A stretch of DNA of 64,000 nucleotides from Aliivibrio salmonicida LFI1238 (GCF_000196495.1 NC_011312.1:3100001-3164000); one strand, 5' to 3'; positions 30,386 through 39,664 are shown, numbered from the stretch's first letter. Notes: generated by a model not told the origin, from the letters alone. Translations and numbers: made by a program.

Positions 30386-32242
30386 TTAAAATTGATAATC
30401 TAAGCTGACATAGTAAGAACGCTCTGCAGGTTTGTACCCTCCCGCGGTTTCATATTCTTCATCAAGCAAATTTTCCACTCGACCACGCACTGCTAATTCG
30501 GTAGTTACCCAATAAGCGCCCGCCAATGTCCATAAAGAATAAGGATCTAAATAATTCGTTGCTACACCAGGGGCAGAAGGAAGATCAGAACGTTTCCCCG
30601 TGTATATATAAGACAAGTTCATATCTAAATCACCGAAACTCACGTTACTAATCCATTTATAGTTTTGCTTCGCTCTTCGTGCTAACTGTTGTCCTTGTGT
30701 ATCTTCGTGATCTTTATACTCAGCAATCACGGTATGAGACACAATACCAGTATCAAATAGCAATTCCAGTTCTGCACCTTTGATATCCGCATCTACATTA
30801 GCGCTATAACCCATGTAGTTTGGTGCGTCATAGTAAATAATCAAATTATCTACTTTGTTTTTATACAATGACAAATTAACACTTACCAATGCATATTCAG
30901 CCGCTAACCCAACATCAATATTATCTGATGTTTCTGGTTCTAAATCAGGTGCCGTTGATAAATCATAGAACGATGGGGCTTTAAATGCCGTATTATACGC
31001 ACTACTGATACGATAAATTTCGTTAATCTGATAGCTTGCACCAACTCCCCAAGTTACATACTCATCGTATTTATCATGTTTATCATGTTTATCAAATCGA
31101 GTGTTCGCTTCTAAGGTTAACTTCTCTAGCTGATACTCGGTCCCTAAATACACACCCGTCGACATTCGACTCTCACCTTCATCGATAATGACTTGATGCG
31201 AAAAGTTAGTAATATCAGCTTTTACTTGTTCATTTGTCCAATCAATCCCTGCATTCACAAACCATGAATCCATTAACTTATATTGGTTTGTCCATTGCGC
31301 ATTAAGTTGATCTATTTTTTGTTCTGAATCTAAAGACCCATTCTCAAGGTACTCTAACGTTTCATTATCTTGGTAACTGAAACTTAAATCAGATAACAAC
31401 GCATCTTTTTTATAAGAGACTTTTGCTGAGTACGCCATAGATTCGGATTCAGACTGAGATTTTGTGTTTGTATAATGATTGTATTCAGAAGTGCTGTTGA
31501 ACCAACGAATACCGGTGAATAAACTTAAGTTTGAGCTAAATTGATGTTCATAGTTCAGCATAAACTGGTTATTTTCAAAACCATGTTTGTCACCATCATT
31601 CAATCCCGGTTGCGGGTTTACGTTATACCCTTCCGTTTGAGTGAAGCCAGCAGCAATCTTTAAATGCCCTTTATCTCCAACATTAGTGTTAGCCGCAAAG
31701 TTTCCTTCTTTATACTTATTACTCCCTGCACCAATCGTTGCTGATTTTGACAAATCATTCGTAGCGGTGCGAGTAATAATATTAATTACACCACCTACCG
31801 CATCAGAACCATACATAACAGCGCCTGAGCCTCGAATAATTTCTATTCGCTCAATTTGATTAACCGGTATTTTATTAATATTCATTCCACTTTTAATGGA
31901 ACTGTTCATTCTAAAACCGTCGATTAAAACAAGAACATGATCAGAGTTAGTCCCTCTCATGAATATAGATGCATTCTGACCAATGCCACCATTACTCGCG
32001 ACCTCAATACCTGGTTGAAGTCTGAGAATATCTGTAATTGTTTTAGCTTGAATCTGAACAATATCTTCTTTTGTAACGACACTCATTGGTGCAATCACAT
32101 CTTTAGCCGACTGCTCAAATCGATTGGCAGTAACCACCATCACTTCGTCTGTTTCAGATACTGAATCTTTTGCAAATGCAGGAGAGGTATAGGCGTGAGA
32201 AAGCAGCGACACTATTGCAGTCGCAAGGGCAGTTTTTTTCAT
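30386..32242 (-). CDS. btuB: TonB-dependent vitamin B12 receptor
   Basis: Outer-membrane cobalamin transporter, 618 residues. A signal peptide (about 1-24, ending SPAFA) is followed by the TonB box DEVMVVTANR (32-41), the plug domain (RGTNSDHVLVLIDGFRMN, VMYGSDAVGGVINIITR) and the beta-barrel ending in YQF. The assignment to BtuB is strengthened by the cobalamin riboswitch directly upstream. A short in-frame 9-bp tandem repeat encodes DKHDKHDKY in a barrel loop. Confidence 0.96.
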   Translation of the reverse strand: MKKTALATAIVSLLSHAYTSPAFAKDSVSETDEVMVVTANRFEQSAKDVIAPMSVVTKEDIVQIQAKTITDILRLQPGIEVASNGGIGQNASIFMRGTNSDHVLVLIDGFRMNSSIKSGMNINKIPVNQIERIEIIRGSGAVMYGSDAVGGVINIITRTATNDLSKSATIGAGSNKYKEGNFAANTNVGDKGHLKIAAGFTQTEGYNVNPQPGLNDGDKHGFENNQFMLNYEHQFSSNLSLFTGIRWFNSTSEYNHYTNTKSQSESESMAYSAKVSYKKDALLSDLSFSYQDNETLEYLENGSLDSEQKIDQLNAQWTNQYKLMDSWFVNAGIDWTNEQVKADITNFSHQVIIDEGESRMSTGVYLGTEYQLEKLTLEANTRFDKHDKHDKYDEYVTWGVGASYQINEIYRISSAYNTAFKAPSFYDLSTAPDLEPETSDNIDVGLAAEYALVSVNLSLYKNKVDNLIIYYDAPNYMGYSANVDADIKGAELELLFDTGIVSHTVIAEYKDHEDTQGQQLARRAKQNYKWISNVSFGDLDMNLSYIYTGKRSDLPSAPGVATNYLDPYSLWTLAGAYWVTTELAVRGRVENLLDEEYETAGGYKPAERSYYVSLDYQF

Positions 32243-32277
32243 TTCCGTGTTTTCCTAACATCGCGTTAAGTCCATAT

Positions 32278-32298
32278 AGCAATACATCATGTATTGCT
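32278..32298 (-). promoter_or_regulatory. Palindromic hairpin between the B12 aptamer and btuB
   Basis: AGCAATACAT and ATGTATTGCT form a perfect 10-bp stem around one central base. It lies between the riboswitch aptamer and the btuB ribosome binding site and has no following T run, so it is a candidate part of a translational expression platform. Confidence 0.45.
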
Positions 32299-32299
32299 T

Positions 32300-32482
32300 A
32301 TTGTTGGCAGGTCTTCGGACTTGAGAATAATGAACTTAGGCGGGAGTCACTTCCCATTATTTTTCCTATATCCTTATATACAGAAAAACAACCGTTTGGA
32401 TGATGCCTATTACCTAGCTCTCTCTTACCGTTGCGCGTCAGCTCTGGATTCACACCAGATTCCCTTTTCAGGCTATTATTAA
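32300..32482 (-). promoter_or_regulatory. Cobalamin riboswitch
   Basis: On the minus strand the conserved core reads GGGAATCTGGTGTGAATCC, then GCTGACGCGCAACGGTAAG, and ends with the 3' element AGTCCGAAGACCTGCC (plus complement from 32306). These are hallmarks of the AdoCbl riboswitch. It represses btuB when cobalamin is abundant. Confidence 0.95.
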
Positions 32483-32512
32483 ATTTAAAAATAGCGCACC
32501 AACATGGCCGAA

Positions 32513-32541
32513 ATAGTAGTGGCGTACGCTATATTTGTCTA
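32513..32541 (-). promoter_or_regulatory. btuB promoter
   Basis: -35 TAGACA (32541-32536), 17-bp spacer and -10 TACTAT (32518-32513), placing the start just upstream of the riboswitch. Confidence 0.6.
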
Positions 32542-32666
32542 GGGTTATGTGTTTATTGTTACATAGTCGATCGAATTACTTTCGGCCAATCACACACAAA
32601 TGCTGGACAACAGATCTCTATCGAATAAAATCGGCGCTCTTATTTTGAGCAGCGTGAGGCAAGACA

Positions 32667-33773
32667 ATGACACAACCCGTCATGAACCCAGAAAATTATC
32701 AAGTACAGTTAGATGAGAAAACAGAAGCACTGTCTGCTATGTTTTCTGAATTTGACGTTCCAGAACTGGAAGTCTTTTCTTCTCCTGCTGAAAACTACCG
32801 TATGCGTGCAGAGTTTCGAATTTGGCACGAAGGTGACGATATGTATTACGTCATGTTCGATCAAAAAACAAAAGAAAAGTACCGTGTAGATTACTTCTTA
32901 CCCGCCACTCGTCTTATTAACGACTTGATGCCACTACTTGCAGAAGCAATAAAAGGAAGTAAAACACTGCGTTATAAGATGTTCCAAGTGGATTTTTTAT
33001 CAACATTAAGCGGTGAAATCTTAGTTTCGATGCTTTATCACCGTCAATTAGACGATGCTTGGAAAGAAGAAGCCGCAGTATTAAAACAACAATTAAACGA
33101 GAAAGGTTTTAACCTAAATCTTATCGGCCGTGCTCGTAAAATGAAAATCGTTTTAGACCAAGAATTTGTCATTGAAAAACTAAAAGTAAATGATGACATC
33201 CTGACTTATAAACAAGTAGAAAATAGTTTTACCCAACCAAACGGTGTTGTAGCTCAAAAAATGTTGGAATGGGCCGTTGATTGTACGCAAGACAGCCAAG
33301 GCGACTTATTGGAACTTTATTGTGGTAATGGTAATTTTTCATTAGCATTAGCAAAAAACTTTGATCGCGTATTAGCAACCGAACTTGCAAAGCCATCCGT
33401 AGAATCTGCTCAATATAATATTGCAGCCAATAATATAGACAATGTACAAATTGTTCGTATGTCGGCAGAAGACTTTACAGATGCAATGGAAGGAAAGCGT
33501 GAATTCCGACGTTTGAAAGATCAAAATGTAGATTTAAAAAGCTATAACTGCAATACCATCTTTGTCGATCCACCACGTTCTGGCATGGACGAAGGCACTT
33601 GTAAGATGGTACAAGGCTATGAGCGTATTATGTACATTTCTTGTAATCCTGACACTCTAAAAGAGAACCTTGCTATTTTAAGTAAAACACACAACATTAC
33701 TCGTTTTGCTTTATTTGATCAGTTCCCATATACCCACCATATGGAAGCCGGCATATTCTTAGAGCGCAAATAA
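32667..33773 (+). CDS. trmA: tRNA (uracil-5-)-methyltransferase
   Basis: Makes m5U54 in the T-loop of tRNA, and in E. coli also m5U341 of tmRNA. It has 368 residues, like E. coli TrmA. The SAM-binding motif is LLELYCGNGNFSLALA, the substrate-binding segment is FVDPPRSGMD, the catalytic nucleophile is C326 in YISCNPDTL, and the general base is E360 in HHMEAGIF. It is divergent from btuB, as in E. coli. Confidence 0.97.
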   Translation: MTQPVMNPENYQVQLDEKTEALSAMFSEFDVPELEVFSSPAENYRMRAEFRIWHEGDDMYYVMFDQKTKEKYRVDYFLPATRLINDLMPLLAEAIKGSKTLRYKMFQVDFLSTLSGEILVSMLYHRQLDDAWKEEAAVLKQQLNEKGFNLNLIGRARKMKIVLDQEFVIEKLKVNDDILTYKQVENSFTQPNGVVAQKMLEWAVDCTQDSQGDLLELYCGNGNFSLALAKNFDRVLATELAKPSVESAQYNIAANNIDNVQIVRMSAEDFTDAMEGKREFRRLKDQNVDLKSYNCNTIFVDPPRSGMDEGTCKMVQGYERIMYISCNPDTLKENLAILSKTHNITRFALFDQFPYTHHMEAGIFLERK

Positions 33774-33792
33774 ACACTCGATTTAATCAATT

Positions 33793-33824
33793 AAAAAAGG
33801 CTCATCACATTATGAGCCTTTTTT
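33793..33824. terminator. Bidirectional terminator between trmA and yijD
   Basis: AAAAAAGGCTCAT and ATGAGCCTTTTTT form a 13-bp stem with a short loop, 19 bases after the trmA stop. Confidence 0.92.
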
Positions 33825-33845
33825 TTATTTTCGTTAAATTAAGAT

Positions 33846-34220
33846 TTACAAATCTGTTGGTGCCTCTTTTTTCTTTAATACTCCAACTTTAATTCCAATC
33901 CAAAGTAATAGAGCCAAAGCAACTAAGATTGAAAAAAAGTTTGAACCCACTTCTGGGTATTGAGCTTTCACTAAAGCTGAATGACCAAACAGACCGACAA
34001 AGAAACAAGCCACAGCGATTAACGATGTATCATCGCCTTTAGGCTCACGTAGATATTCTTGATATAAACCTTGAGCCGCTAAAATTAACGCAATAATTGG
34101 AAAAATAGAGAACGTAACTTCTGTTACCGTAAATCCAACCCAAACGGCATTCAAACAAAGACCGGTCACCACAGATAGCGCTAATGTTTTACGTTCATTT
34201 CTACTATTTTCATGTGTCAT
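33846..34220 (-). CDS. yijD: Inner membrane protein, YijD family (DUF1422)
   Basis: 124 residues starting at ATG 34220 (MTHENSRNERKT), with GAGG eight bases upstream; a longer frame to 34259 has no comparable SD. Four hydrophobic segments are visible (about 13-30, 34-51, 66-84 and 94-112). Position after fabR and opposite trmA matches E. coli yijD. Function is unknown, but linkage to FabR suggests a membrane-lipid connection. Confidence 0.88.
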   Translation of the reverse strand: MTHENSRNERKTLALSVVTGLCLNAVWVGFTVTEVTFSIFPIIALILAAQGLYQEYLREPKGDDTSLIAVACFFVGLFGHSALVKAQYPEVGSNFFSILVALALLLWIGIKVGVLKKKEAPTDL

Positions 34221-34264
34221 GTTGTTTACCTCGTGTAGGCATTGATTCACGGTGAACAATGCAT

Positions 34265-34963
34265 CTAAATCTTATTTTCTTTTCGATACCAATAAGCACC
34301 TTTTGATAGCATACGTAATTGGAAAATTAACCGTTTTGACAATTCATCTCTATGAGGCGTATCTAGGTCGAGCGCCTCCGCACCAGAACTGAATACTAAG
34401 GTAACTGACGCCTCAGCTTGAACTGACGCTTCTTCTCTAGCAACACCTGTCGTGGCAATCAAATATTCAGTAAGTTCCGCAACAAAATGTTGGATCTCAC
34501 GAGCCACTGCTGCTCTAAAAGCAGATGAAGTTCCTGAACGTTCACGTAATAACAATCGAAATACGTTTGGACTACCTTCAATAAATTCCATGAAGGTTTC
34601 AACCGATGTTCGGATAACACTCCCTTCTACCACAATACGCTGACGAGCTTGACGCATTAACTGACGTAAAATAAGTCCACCTTCATCAACTAAAGTCAGC
34701 CCTAGCTCATCCATATCTTTAAAATGACGATAAAACGACGTAGGCGCGATACCAGCTTCTCTTGTTACTTCTCGTAAACTCAAGCTCATGAAACCTCGTT
34801 CGGCACATAGTAGGCAAAACGCGGCATCTATAATGGTTCTGCGTGTTCTTTCTTTTTGCTGAGCCCTTACACCTTTAGTGCTTACTGGCTGCTTTACTTC
34901 TAACACTGCATTAAGATCATCAGCTTCAAATTCAGGATACATATTATTTACCATATATTGCAT
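34265..34963 (-). CDS. fabR: TetR-family repressor of unsaturated fatty acid synthesis
   Basis: 232 residues. The N-terminal DNA-binding domain contains RTRRTIIDAAFCLLCAERGF and LSLREVTREAGIAPTSFYRHF, the TetR helix-turn-helix. In E. coli FabR represses fabA and fabB in response to the saturated/unsaturated acyl pool. An N-terminal extension of about 30 residues precedes the conserved part; KGVRAQQKERTRR near residue 30 is where E. coli FabR begins, so a later start is possible. It forms an operon with yijD. Confidence 0.93.
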   Translation of the reverse strand: MQYMVNNMYPEFEADDLNAVLEVKQPVSTKGVRAQQKERTRRTIIDAAFCLLCAERGFMSLSLREVTREAGIAPTSFYRHFKDMDELGLTLVDEGGLILRQLMRQARQRIVVEGSVIRTSVETFMEFIEGSPNVFRLLLRERSGTSSAFRAAVAREIQHFVAELTEYLIATTGVAREEASVQAEASVTLVFSSGAEALDLDTPHRDELSKRLIFQLRMLSKGAYWYRKENKI

Positions 34964-35176
34964 AAGTTAATTGAGTGGGTATCACAAACTATTCGCTAGT
35001 CCACATTATCGATTTTTGGCTACCACTGTAAATACTGAAATCTATTATCACATGATTTACCGCAAACAACGTGATCGTCTCCACTCTATCTCACTCATTT
35101 GATTTACCAAATGAATGAAAAGGTTAAAATACTTTGCTAGCAATGTTGCGAGATTGATAATAATAAGGCGCTACTG

Positions 35177-36592
35177 ATGACAAACTCGACCACTACACGC
35201 TCAACCCATTTTGATGCCATCGTAATTGGTAGTGGCCCAGGAGGAGAAGGTGCTGCAATGGGCCTAACCAAAGCCAACCTTAATGTCGCAATTATTGAGA
35301 GAGAGCCAAGTGTCGGTGGAGGTTGTACACACTGGGGGACTATCCCATCGAAAGCACTTCGTCATGCAGTAAGTCGTATTCTAGAATTTAATTCAAATCC
35401 GCTTTATTGTAAGAATAATACCAGTCTTCATTCTACTTTTTCTGATATTTTAGGCCATGCAAAAAGTGTCATCGATAAACAAACAAGAATGAGACAAGGC
35501 TTTTACGACCGTAATCAATGCTCTCTTATCTTTGGTGAAGCCAGTTTTGTAGAAAAAAATACGATTGCAGTGACAGCAAAAGATGGCTCAATTGAAACGT
35601 ATACCGCTGATAAGTTTATTATTGCCACAGGATCTCGCCCTTACCGCCCCGCCGGTGTTAATTTCAATCATAGCCGTGTTTATGATAGTGACTCCATTCT
35701 TTCACTAAAACACGACCCTCGCCATATCATTATTTATGGTGCTGGTGTCATTGGCAGTGAATACGCGTCTATATTTAGAGGATTAGGCGTTAAGGTTGAT
35801 TTAATAAACACTCGAGATCGTTTACTGTCATTTTTAGATAATGAAATGTCCGACGCTCTCTCTTATCATTTTTGGAATAGCGGTATTGTCATACGCAATG
35901 ATGAAACCTTTAAAAAAATCGAAGCCACTGATGACGGCATTATTATGCATTTAGAATCTGGCAAAAAAATGAAAGCGGATTGTGTTTTACTTGCCAATGG
36001 TCGAACAGGAAATACAGACAAACTCAACCTCTCTTCTGTTGGACTTGAAGCCGATTCTCGAGGACAGTTAACAGTAAACGGTAATTACCAAACAGATGTC
36101 GATCATATTTATGCAGTTGGTGATGTCATCGGTTACCCAAGCCTTGCTAGTGCTGCTTATGACCAAGGCCGATTTACCGCTCAAGCCATCGTAAAAGGTA
36201 AATCAGAAGCCAAATTGATTGATCATATTCCTACTGGTATTTACACCATACCTGAGATTAGTTCAGTAGGAAAAACAGAACAAGAGCTAACAGCAGAGAA
36301 AGTGCCTTACGAAGTAGGGCGAGCTTCTTTCAAACACTTAGCAAGAGCCCAGATTGCAGGAATGGATATTGGTAGTTTGAAAATTCTATTCCATCGAGAA
36401 ACAAAAGAAATTTTAGGTATCCACTGCTTTGGAGAGCGAGCGGCTGAAATCATTCATATCGGGCAAGCCATTATGGAACAAAAAGGCAACGCTAATACTA
36501 TTGAGTATTTTGTCAATACTACATTTAACTACCCAACTATGGCTGAGGCCTATCGCGTAGCAGCTCTTAACGGCTTAAATCGACTTTTTTAA
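35177..36592 (+). CDS. sthA: Soluble pyridine nucleotide transhydrogenase
   Basis: FAD enzyme moving reducing equivalents between NADPH and NAD+, 471 residues. The FAD-binding fold is GSGPGGEGAAMGLTKAN (18-34), and the disulfide-oxidoreductase-like segment GGGCTHWGTIPSKALRH carries a single Cys, as in SthA rather than the CxxxxC of lipoamide dehydrogenase. The NAD-binding motif is GAGVIGSEYASIFRGLG near 190. It is divergent from fabR across 213 bp, the same order as in E. coli. Confidence 0.96.
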   Translation: MTNSTTTRSTHFDAIVIGSGPGGEGAAMGLTKANLNVAIIEREPSVGGGCTHWGTIPSKALRHAVSRILEFNSNPLYCKNNTSLHSTFSDILGHAKSVIDKQTRMRQGFYDRNQCSLIFGEASFVEKNTIAVTAKDGSIETYTADKFIIATGSRPYRPAGVNFNHSRVYDSDSILSLKHDPRHIIIYGAGVIGSEYASIFRGLGVKVDLINTRDRLLSFLDNEMSDALSYHFWNSGIVIRNDETFKKIEATDDGIIMHLESGKKMKADCVLLANGRTGNTDKLNLSSVGLEADSRGQLTVNGNYQTDVDHIYAVGDVIGYPSLASAAYDQGRFTAQAIVKGKSEAKLIDHIPTGIYTIPEISSVGKTEQELTAEKVPYEVGRASFKHLARAQIAGMDIGSLKILFHRETKEILGIHCFGERAAEIIHIGQAIMEQKGNANTIEYFVNTTFNYPTMAEAYRVAALNGLNRLF

Positions 36593-36614
36593 ACACTCAA
36601 ATATAATAAATACT

Positions 36615-36647
36615 AAAAAGGGTTAAGTGTTTACTTAACCCTTTTTT
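36615..36647. terminator. Bidirectional terminator between sthA and dinF
   Basis: AAAAAGGGTTAAGT, GTTT loop and ACTTAACCCTTTTTT form a perfect 14-bp stem with flanking A and T runs. Confidence 0.93.
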
Positions 36648-36680
36648 ATTATTTTTAATCAATATGATAGAGTATTTGGC

Positions 36681-38012
36681 CTATGATAGGAAAACTCCTT
36701 TTTTCCATTGAACATAAAAAGTAATCGCAAGACTTATACCTCGCATCCCCATAAACGAGATAATTGCAGCCCATAACGCATGGTTACCATAAGGCGTCAT
36801 TAGCCACCACACAACGAAAAACGTCAGCATCGCGATAAACATGGAATTTCTCATCTCAGACCCTTTGGTCGCACCAACAAAAATACCATCAAGTAAAAAA
36901 CACCACATGGATATCAACGGCATAGCAATAAGCCAAGGTAAATAGATTAACGCCGTATTTTGCACTTCTGTGATTGAAGAAATCATCCCAATTAAACCAG
37001 CACCAAACACACCAAAAGCCACACTTAATAATAAGCTAATGGCAAAGCTCCAAAAGGTAATTCCAATCAATGATTCTGATAACTGAGTTTTGCTTTTTGC
37101 ACCAATCGCTTTTCCCACCATGGCTTCCATAGCATAAGCAAAACCATCCATGCCATAAGATATCATCATCAAAAAACTCATCAATACCGCATTTGCTGCC
37201 ACAATATCAACACCTAATGACGCCCCCTTAAATGTCATGAAAGTAAAGCACGCTTGAAGGCATAATGATCGTAAGAAAATATCTCGATTTAATTTAAATA
37301 AGCGTTTAAACCCAAGTAACAATTCAGACAGAGGCATCAAGAAACGAGGTAAATACAATGTTTCTTTTTGTTTAAAGACAAAAAATAAACCAAGTAACAA
37401 AGCGGCATAGTCGGCTAATACAGAAGCAAATGCCGCCCCTTCAACCTTCCAATTAAACCCAACAACAAATAATAAATCGAGAACGATATTGATGCTGTTT
37501 GTAATAATCACTAACCACATTGGATAACGAGCATTCTGAGTCCCGAGTAACCAGCCCATGATGACCAAATTACTCAATGCCGCTGGTGCACTCCAGATTC
37601 GAATAGAGAAATATTGCTCTGCATACATCTTCACTTCTGGAGTTGCATTGCTGAAAGAAAAAATAGCGTAGGAGAGAGGCTGATGAAAAATAAGCAGAAT
37701 GAATGAAAAACATAAAGCTAGAAAAATACCCTGAGAAAAGGTTTGGCTTAATAATTTTTTATCTTCAGCACCATAGGCCTGAGCAGAAAGTCCTGTGGTT
37801 GCCATACGCAAAAAACCAAGTAACCAAAAAGTCACGCTGATCATCGTGCCGCCAACCGCAACCCCACCTAAATACCACGCCTGATCTAAATGCCCAATAA
37901 CAGCAGCATCAACTAATCCAAGTAGTGGCGTTGTAATATTCGACAACACCATTGGAATAGCCAGAGCTAATACTCGTCGGTGTAATGTAAGGTTTTTTAA
38001 GACTTGCCACAT
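36681..38012 (-). CDS. dinF: MATE-family efflux transporter DinF
   Basis: 443 residues with twelve hydrophobic segments. The N-terminus LALAIPMVLSNITTPLLGL and VDAAVIGHL matches DinF, a Na+- or H+-coupled MATE exporter that in E. coli is co-transcribed with lexA and induced by SOS. Here a methyltransferase gene with its own Fur-box promoter separates it from lexA, so SOS control of dinF would need read-through across that gene. Confidence 0.93.
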   Translation of the reverse strand: MWQVLKNLTLHRRVLALAIPMVLSNITTPLLGLVDAAVIGHLDQAWYLGGVAVGGTMISVTFWLLGFLRMATTGLSAQAYGAEDKKLLSQTFSQGIFLALCFSFILLIFHQPLSYAIFSFSNATPEVKMYAEQYFSIRIWSAPAALSNLVIMGWLLGTQNARYPMWLVIITNSINIVLDLLFVVGFNWKVEGAAFASVLADYAALLLGLFFVFKQKETLYLPRFLMPLSELLLGFKRLFKLNRDIFLRSLCLQACFTFMTFKGASLGVDIVAANAVLMSFLMMISYGMDGFAYAMEAMVGKAIGAKSKTQLSESLIGITFWSFAISLLLSVAFGVFGAGLIGMISSITEVQNTALIYLPWLIAMPLISMWCFLLDGIFVGATKGSEMRNSMFIAMLTFFVVWWLMTPYGNHALWAAIISFMGMRGISLAITFYVQWKKGVFLS

Positions 38013-38094
38013 AGATTTGTACTCAACAAAGAAAGTGACGGCATTATTACTTACTTCGACTCAATACAAAAATTTTTCAAATTTAAGCTTCGTT

Positions 38095-38907
38095 TTACCA
38101 ATTCATATGCACAAGTAATGGAGTCACCCGGTGCTTAAACAGAGGAAATTTCGCTAACCAGCGCTGCCATAATTTCCAGCGAGAACAATTGTGTTCAAAA
38201 GGCGATTTAATTGAAATCGTGTCAATCCAAGGAAGCCAACCAGTAAAGTGAAGCTTAGGTTGATATAAACCATGTTGATAATCACCACAACCTAGTTTTT
38301 TCCCCATGCGGGTATGACACCTATCTGCCGCAATAACAATCGTTGCTTCAGCATGTTGAAATCGACGGCCTAATAATTGAATAAACTTAGCTAATTGAAG
38401 TTCATCACACTCTAACAACGCTTGCTCACAAACAATCATGACAGGCACATTACTCGGTACGGGCAAATCATGGATCCATGCATGTTCAATCGCAGAACCA
38501 CAACGAACATAATAGCGCTCATTAGTATGAAAAAGCTTCTGTCGCCACAGTAAGTTTTCATTAATGTCTAACTCTAACCAATGACAAAGACCATTATCTA
38601 AACGATAAAAACGGGTATCTAAACCTGCGCCAACATTAACAACCCACCCCGAAGGATGACGTTTTAAAAATTGAGCAACTTGCTGATCGCATTGAACGGT
38701 CAATGTGGCATGCAATAGCTGTTTTTGATCAATGTCGCCAGAAAGGCATTCAGAAGAAAGGTGGCAATGTTGACATGCGGCCGCTGCGATAGGGTCATAG
38801 ATAAGACCATTATCGATTAAGCTCTCTCTACTTCTCAACCACATAGGCTGTAAAAGATGGGAAGGTATTTTGTGGCCGAGATTTGTCATCTTCATCTTCA
38901 TCTCCAT
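38095..38907 (-). CDS. Leucine carboxyl methyltransferase-family (LCM/PPM1-like) protein, iron-linked
   Basis: 270 residues (several in-frame ATGs, MEMKMKMTNL; the third, 6 bases after GGAG, is best placed). SAM-dependent methyltransferase fold: the N-terminal RSRESLIDNGLIYDPIAA motif, SAM loop NVGAGLDTRFYRL, then WLELD and a late CEQALLE. These features match the LCM family, whose bacterial members act on polyketide or other carboxylates. A CxxC-like cluster (ACQHCHLSSEC) is unusual. A Fur box lies in its promoter. The substrate is unknown; it lies between lexA and dinF. Confidence 0.75.
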   Translation of the reverse strand: MEMKMKMTNLGHKIPSHLLQPMWLRSRESLIDNGLIYDPIAAAACQHCHLSSECLSGDIDQKQLLHATLTVQCDQQVAQFLKRHPSGWVVNVGAGLDTRFYRLDNGLCHWLELDINENLLWRQKLFHTNERYYVRCGSAIEHAWIHDLPVPSNVPVMIVCEQALLECDELQLAKFIQLLGRRFQHAEATIVIAADRCHTRMGKKLGCGDYQHGLYQPKLHFTGWLPWIDTISIKSPFEHNCSRWKLWQRWLAKFPLFKHRVTPLLVHMNW

Positions 38908-38922
38908 TGATAAACAACAGAG

Positions 38923-38952
38923 ATGATAATGACTATCATTACCAATTGTAAA
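38923..38952 (-). promoter_or_regulatory. Promoter with overlapping Fur box
   Basis: GATAATGACTATCATTACC at 38925-38943 matches 16 of 19 positions of the Fur consensus GATAATGATAATCATTATC. It lies between a -35 TTTACA (38952-38947) and a -10 TATCAT (38928-38923, 18-bp spacer) on the minus strand, so Fur with iron would block transcription of the methyltransferase gene. Confidence 0.75.
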
Positions 38953-38997
38953 GCACTATTTACTGCCTTACAGAAGATAATTAAGAGTGAAAATAAA

Positions 38998-39621
38998 TTA
39001 CATCCAAGTCGTACTACGGATCACCCCAACAGCAATACCTTCAATAGAAAGGTGTTGAGACGTAAGATCGACTTGAATTGGAGCAAACTCTTCGTTTTCA
39101 GCATGAAGAAATACCATTGAACCTTTACGCTCTAAACGCTTAACAGTAACATCATCATCAACACGAGCAACAACCACTTGACCATCATGAACGTCTTGCG
39201 TTTTATGTACCGCTAATAAGTCGCCATCCATAATTCCGATGTTTTTCATGCTCTCGCCATTTACGCGCAATAAAAAATCCGCTTGTGGCTTAAACATACT
39301 AGGATCAACTTGATAATGACTTTCTACGTGCTCTTGAGCAAGGATAGGCTCACCCGCCGCTACTTGACCGATAAGAGGAAGACCTAAATCTTCAGGCTCT
39401 ACAGGATCTTGCAATAGGATACGAATACCACGAGAAGCACCTGGAATAATTTCGATCGCTTGCTTACGAGCTAATGCTTTTAAGTGTTCTTCTGCCGCGT
39501 TCGCAGAACGAAACCCTAATTCACGAGCAATCTCTGCACGTGTTGGTGGCATTCCAGTATCTTCAATTTTTGCTTTGATCAACTCAAAGACTTCTTGCTG
39601 TCTTGCCGTTAGTGGCTTCAT
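38998..39621 (-). CDS. lexA: LexA repressor
   Basis: SOS master repressor, 207 residues. The N-terminal winged helix is residues 1-70 (PPTRAEIARELGFRSANAAEEH). The self-cleavage site is A89-G90 in QVAAGEP, with catalytic S124 (VNGESMKNIG) and K161 (DVTVKRLE). Two SOS boxes upstream show autoregulation. dgkA, which separates lexA from plsB in E. coli, is absent. Confidence 0.98.
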   Translation of the reverse strand: MKPLTARQQEVFELIKAKIEDTGMPPTRAEIARELGFRSANAAEEHLKALARKQAIEIIPGASRGIRILLQDPVEPEDLGLPLIGQVAAGEPILAQEHVESHYQVDPSMFKPQADFLLRVNGESMKNIGIMDGDLLAVHKTQDVHDGQVVVARVDDDVTVKRLERKGSMVFLHAENEEFAPIQVDLTSQHLSIEGIAVGVIRSTTWM

Positions 39622-39628
39622 GAATCAC

Positions 39629-39644
39629 CTGTCTGTTTATACAG
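39629..39644. promoter_or_regulatory. LexA (SOS) box, proximal
   Basis: CTGTCTGTTTATACAG fits CTGT-N8-ACAG. It starts eight bases upstream of the lexA start codon and 20 bp from the second box. Confidence 0.93.
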
Positions 39645-39648
39645 TGAA

Positions 39649-39664
39649 CTGTGAGTATATACAG
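39649..39664. promoter_or_regulatory. LexA (SOS) box, distal, over the lexA -10
   Basis: CTGTGAGTATATACAG fits CTGT-N8-ACAG. On the minus strand it covers a -10 TATACT that is 17 bp from TTTCAA, so LexA binding would occlude its own promoter. Confidence 0.94.

Noticed and set aside
31061..31094. Tandem repeats in btuB as a possible CRISPR or phase-variation tract
   Set aside because: Only two and a part units of 9 bp, in frame; no spacer structure and no frameshift potential.
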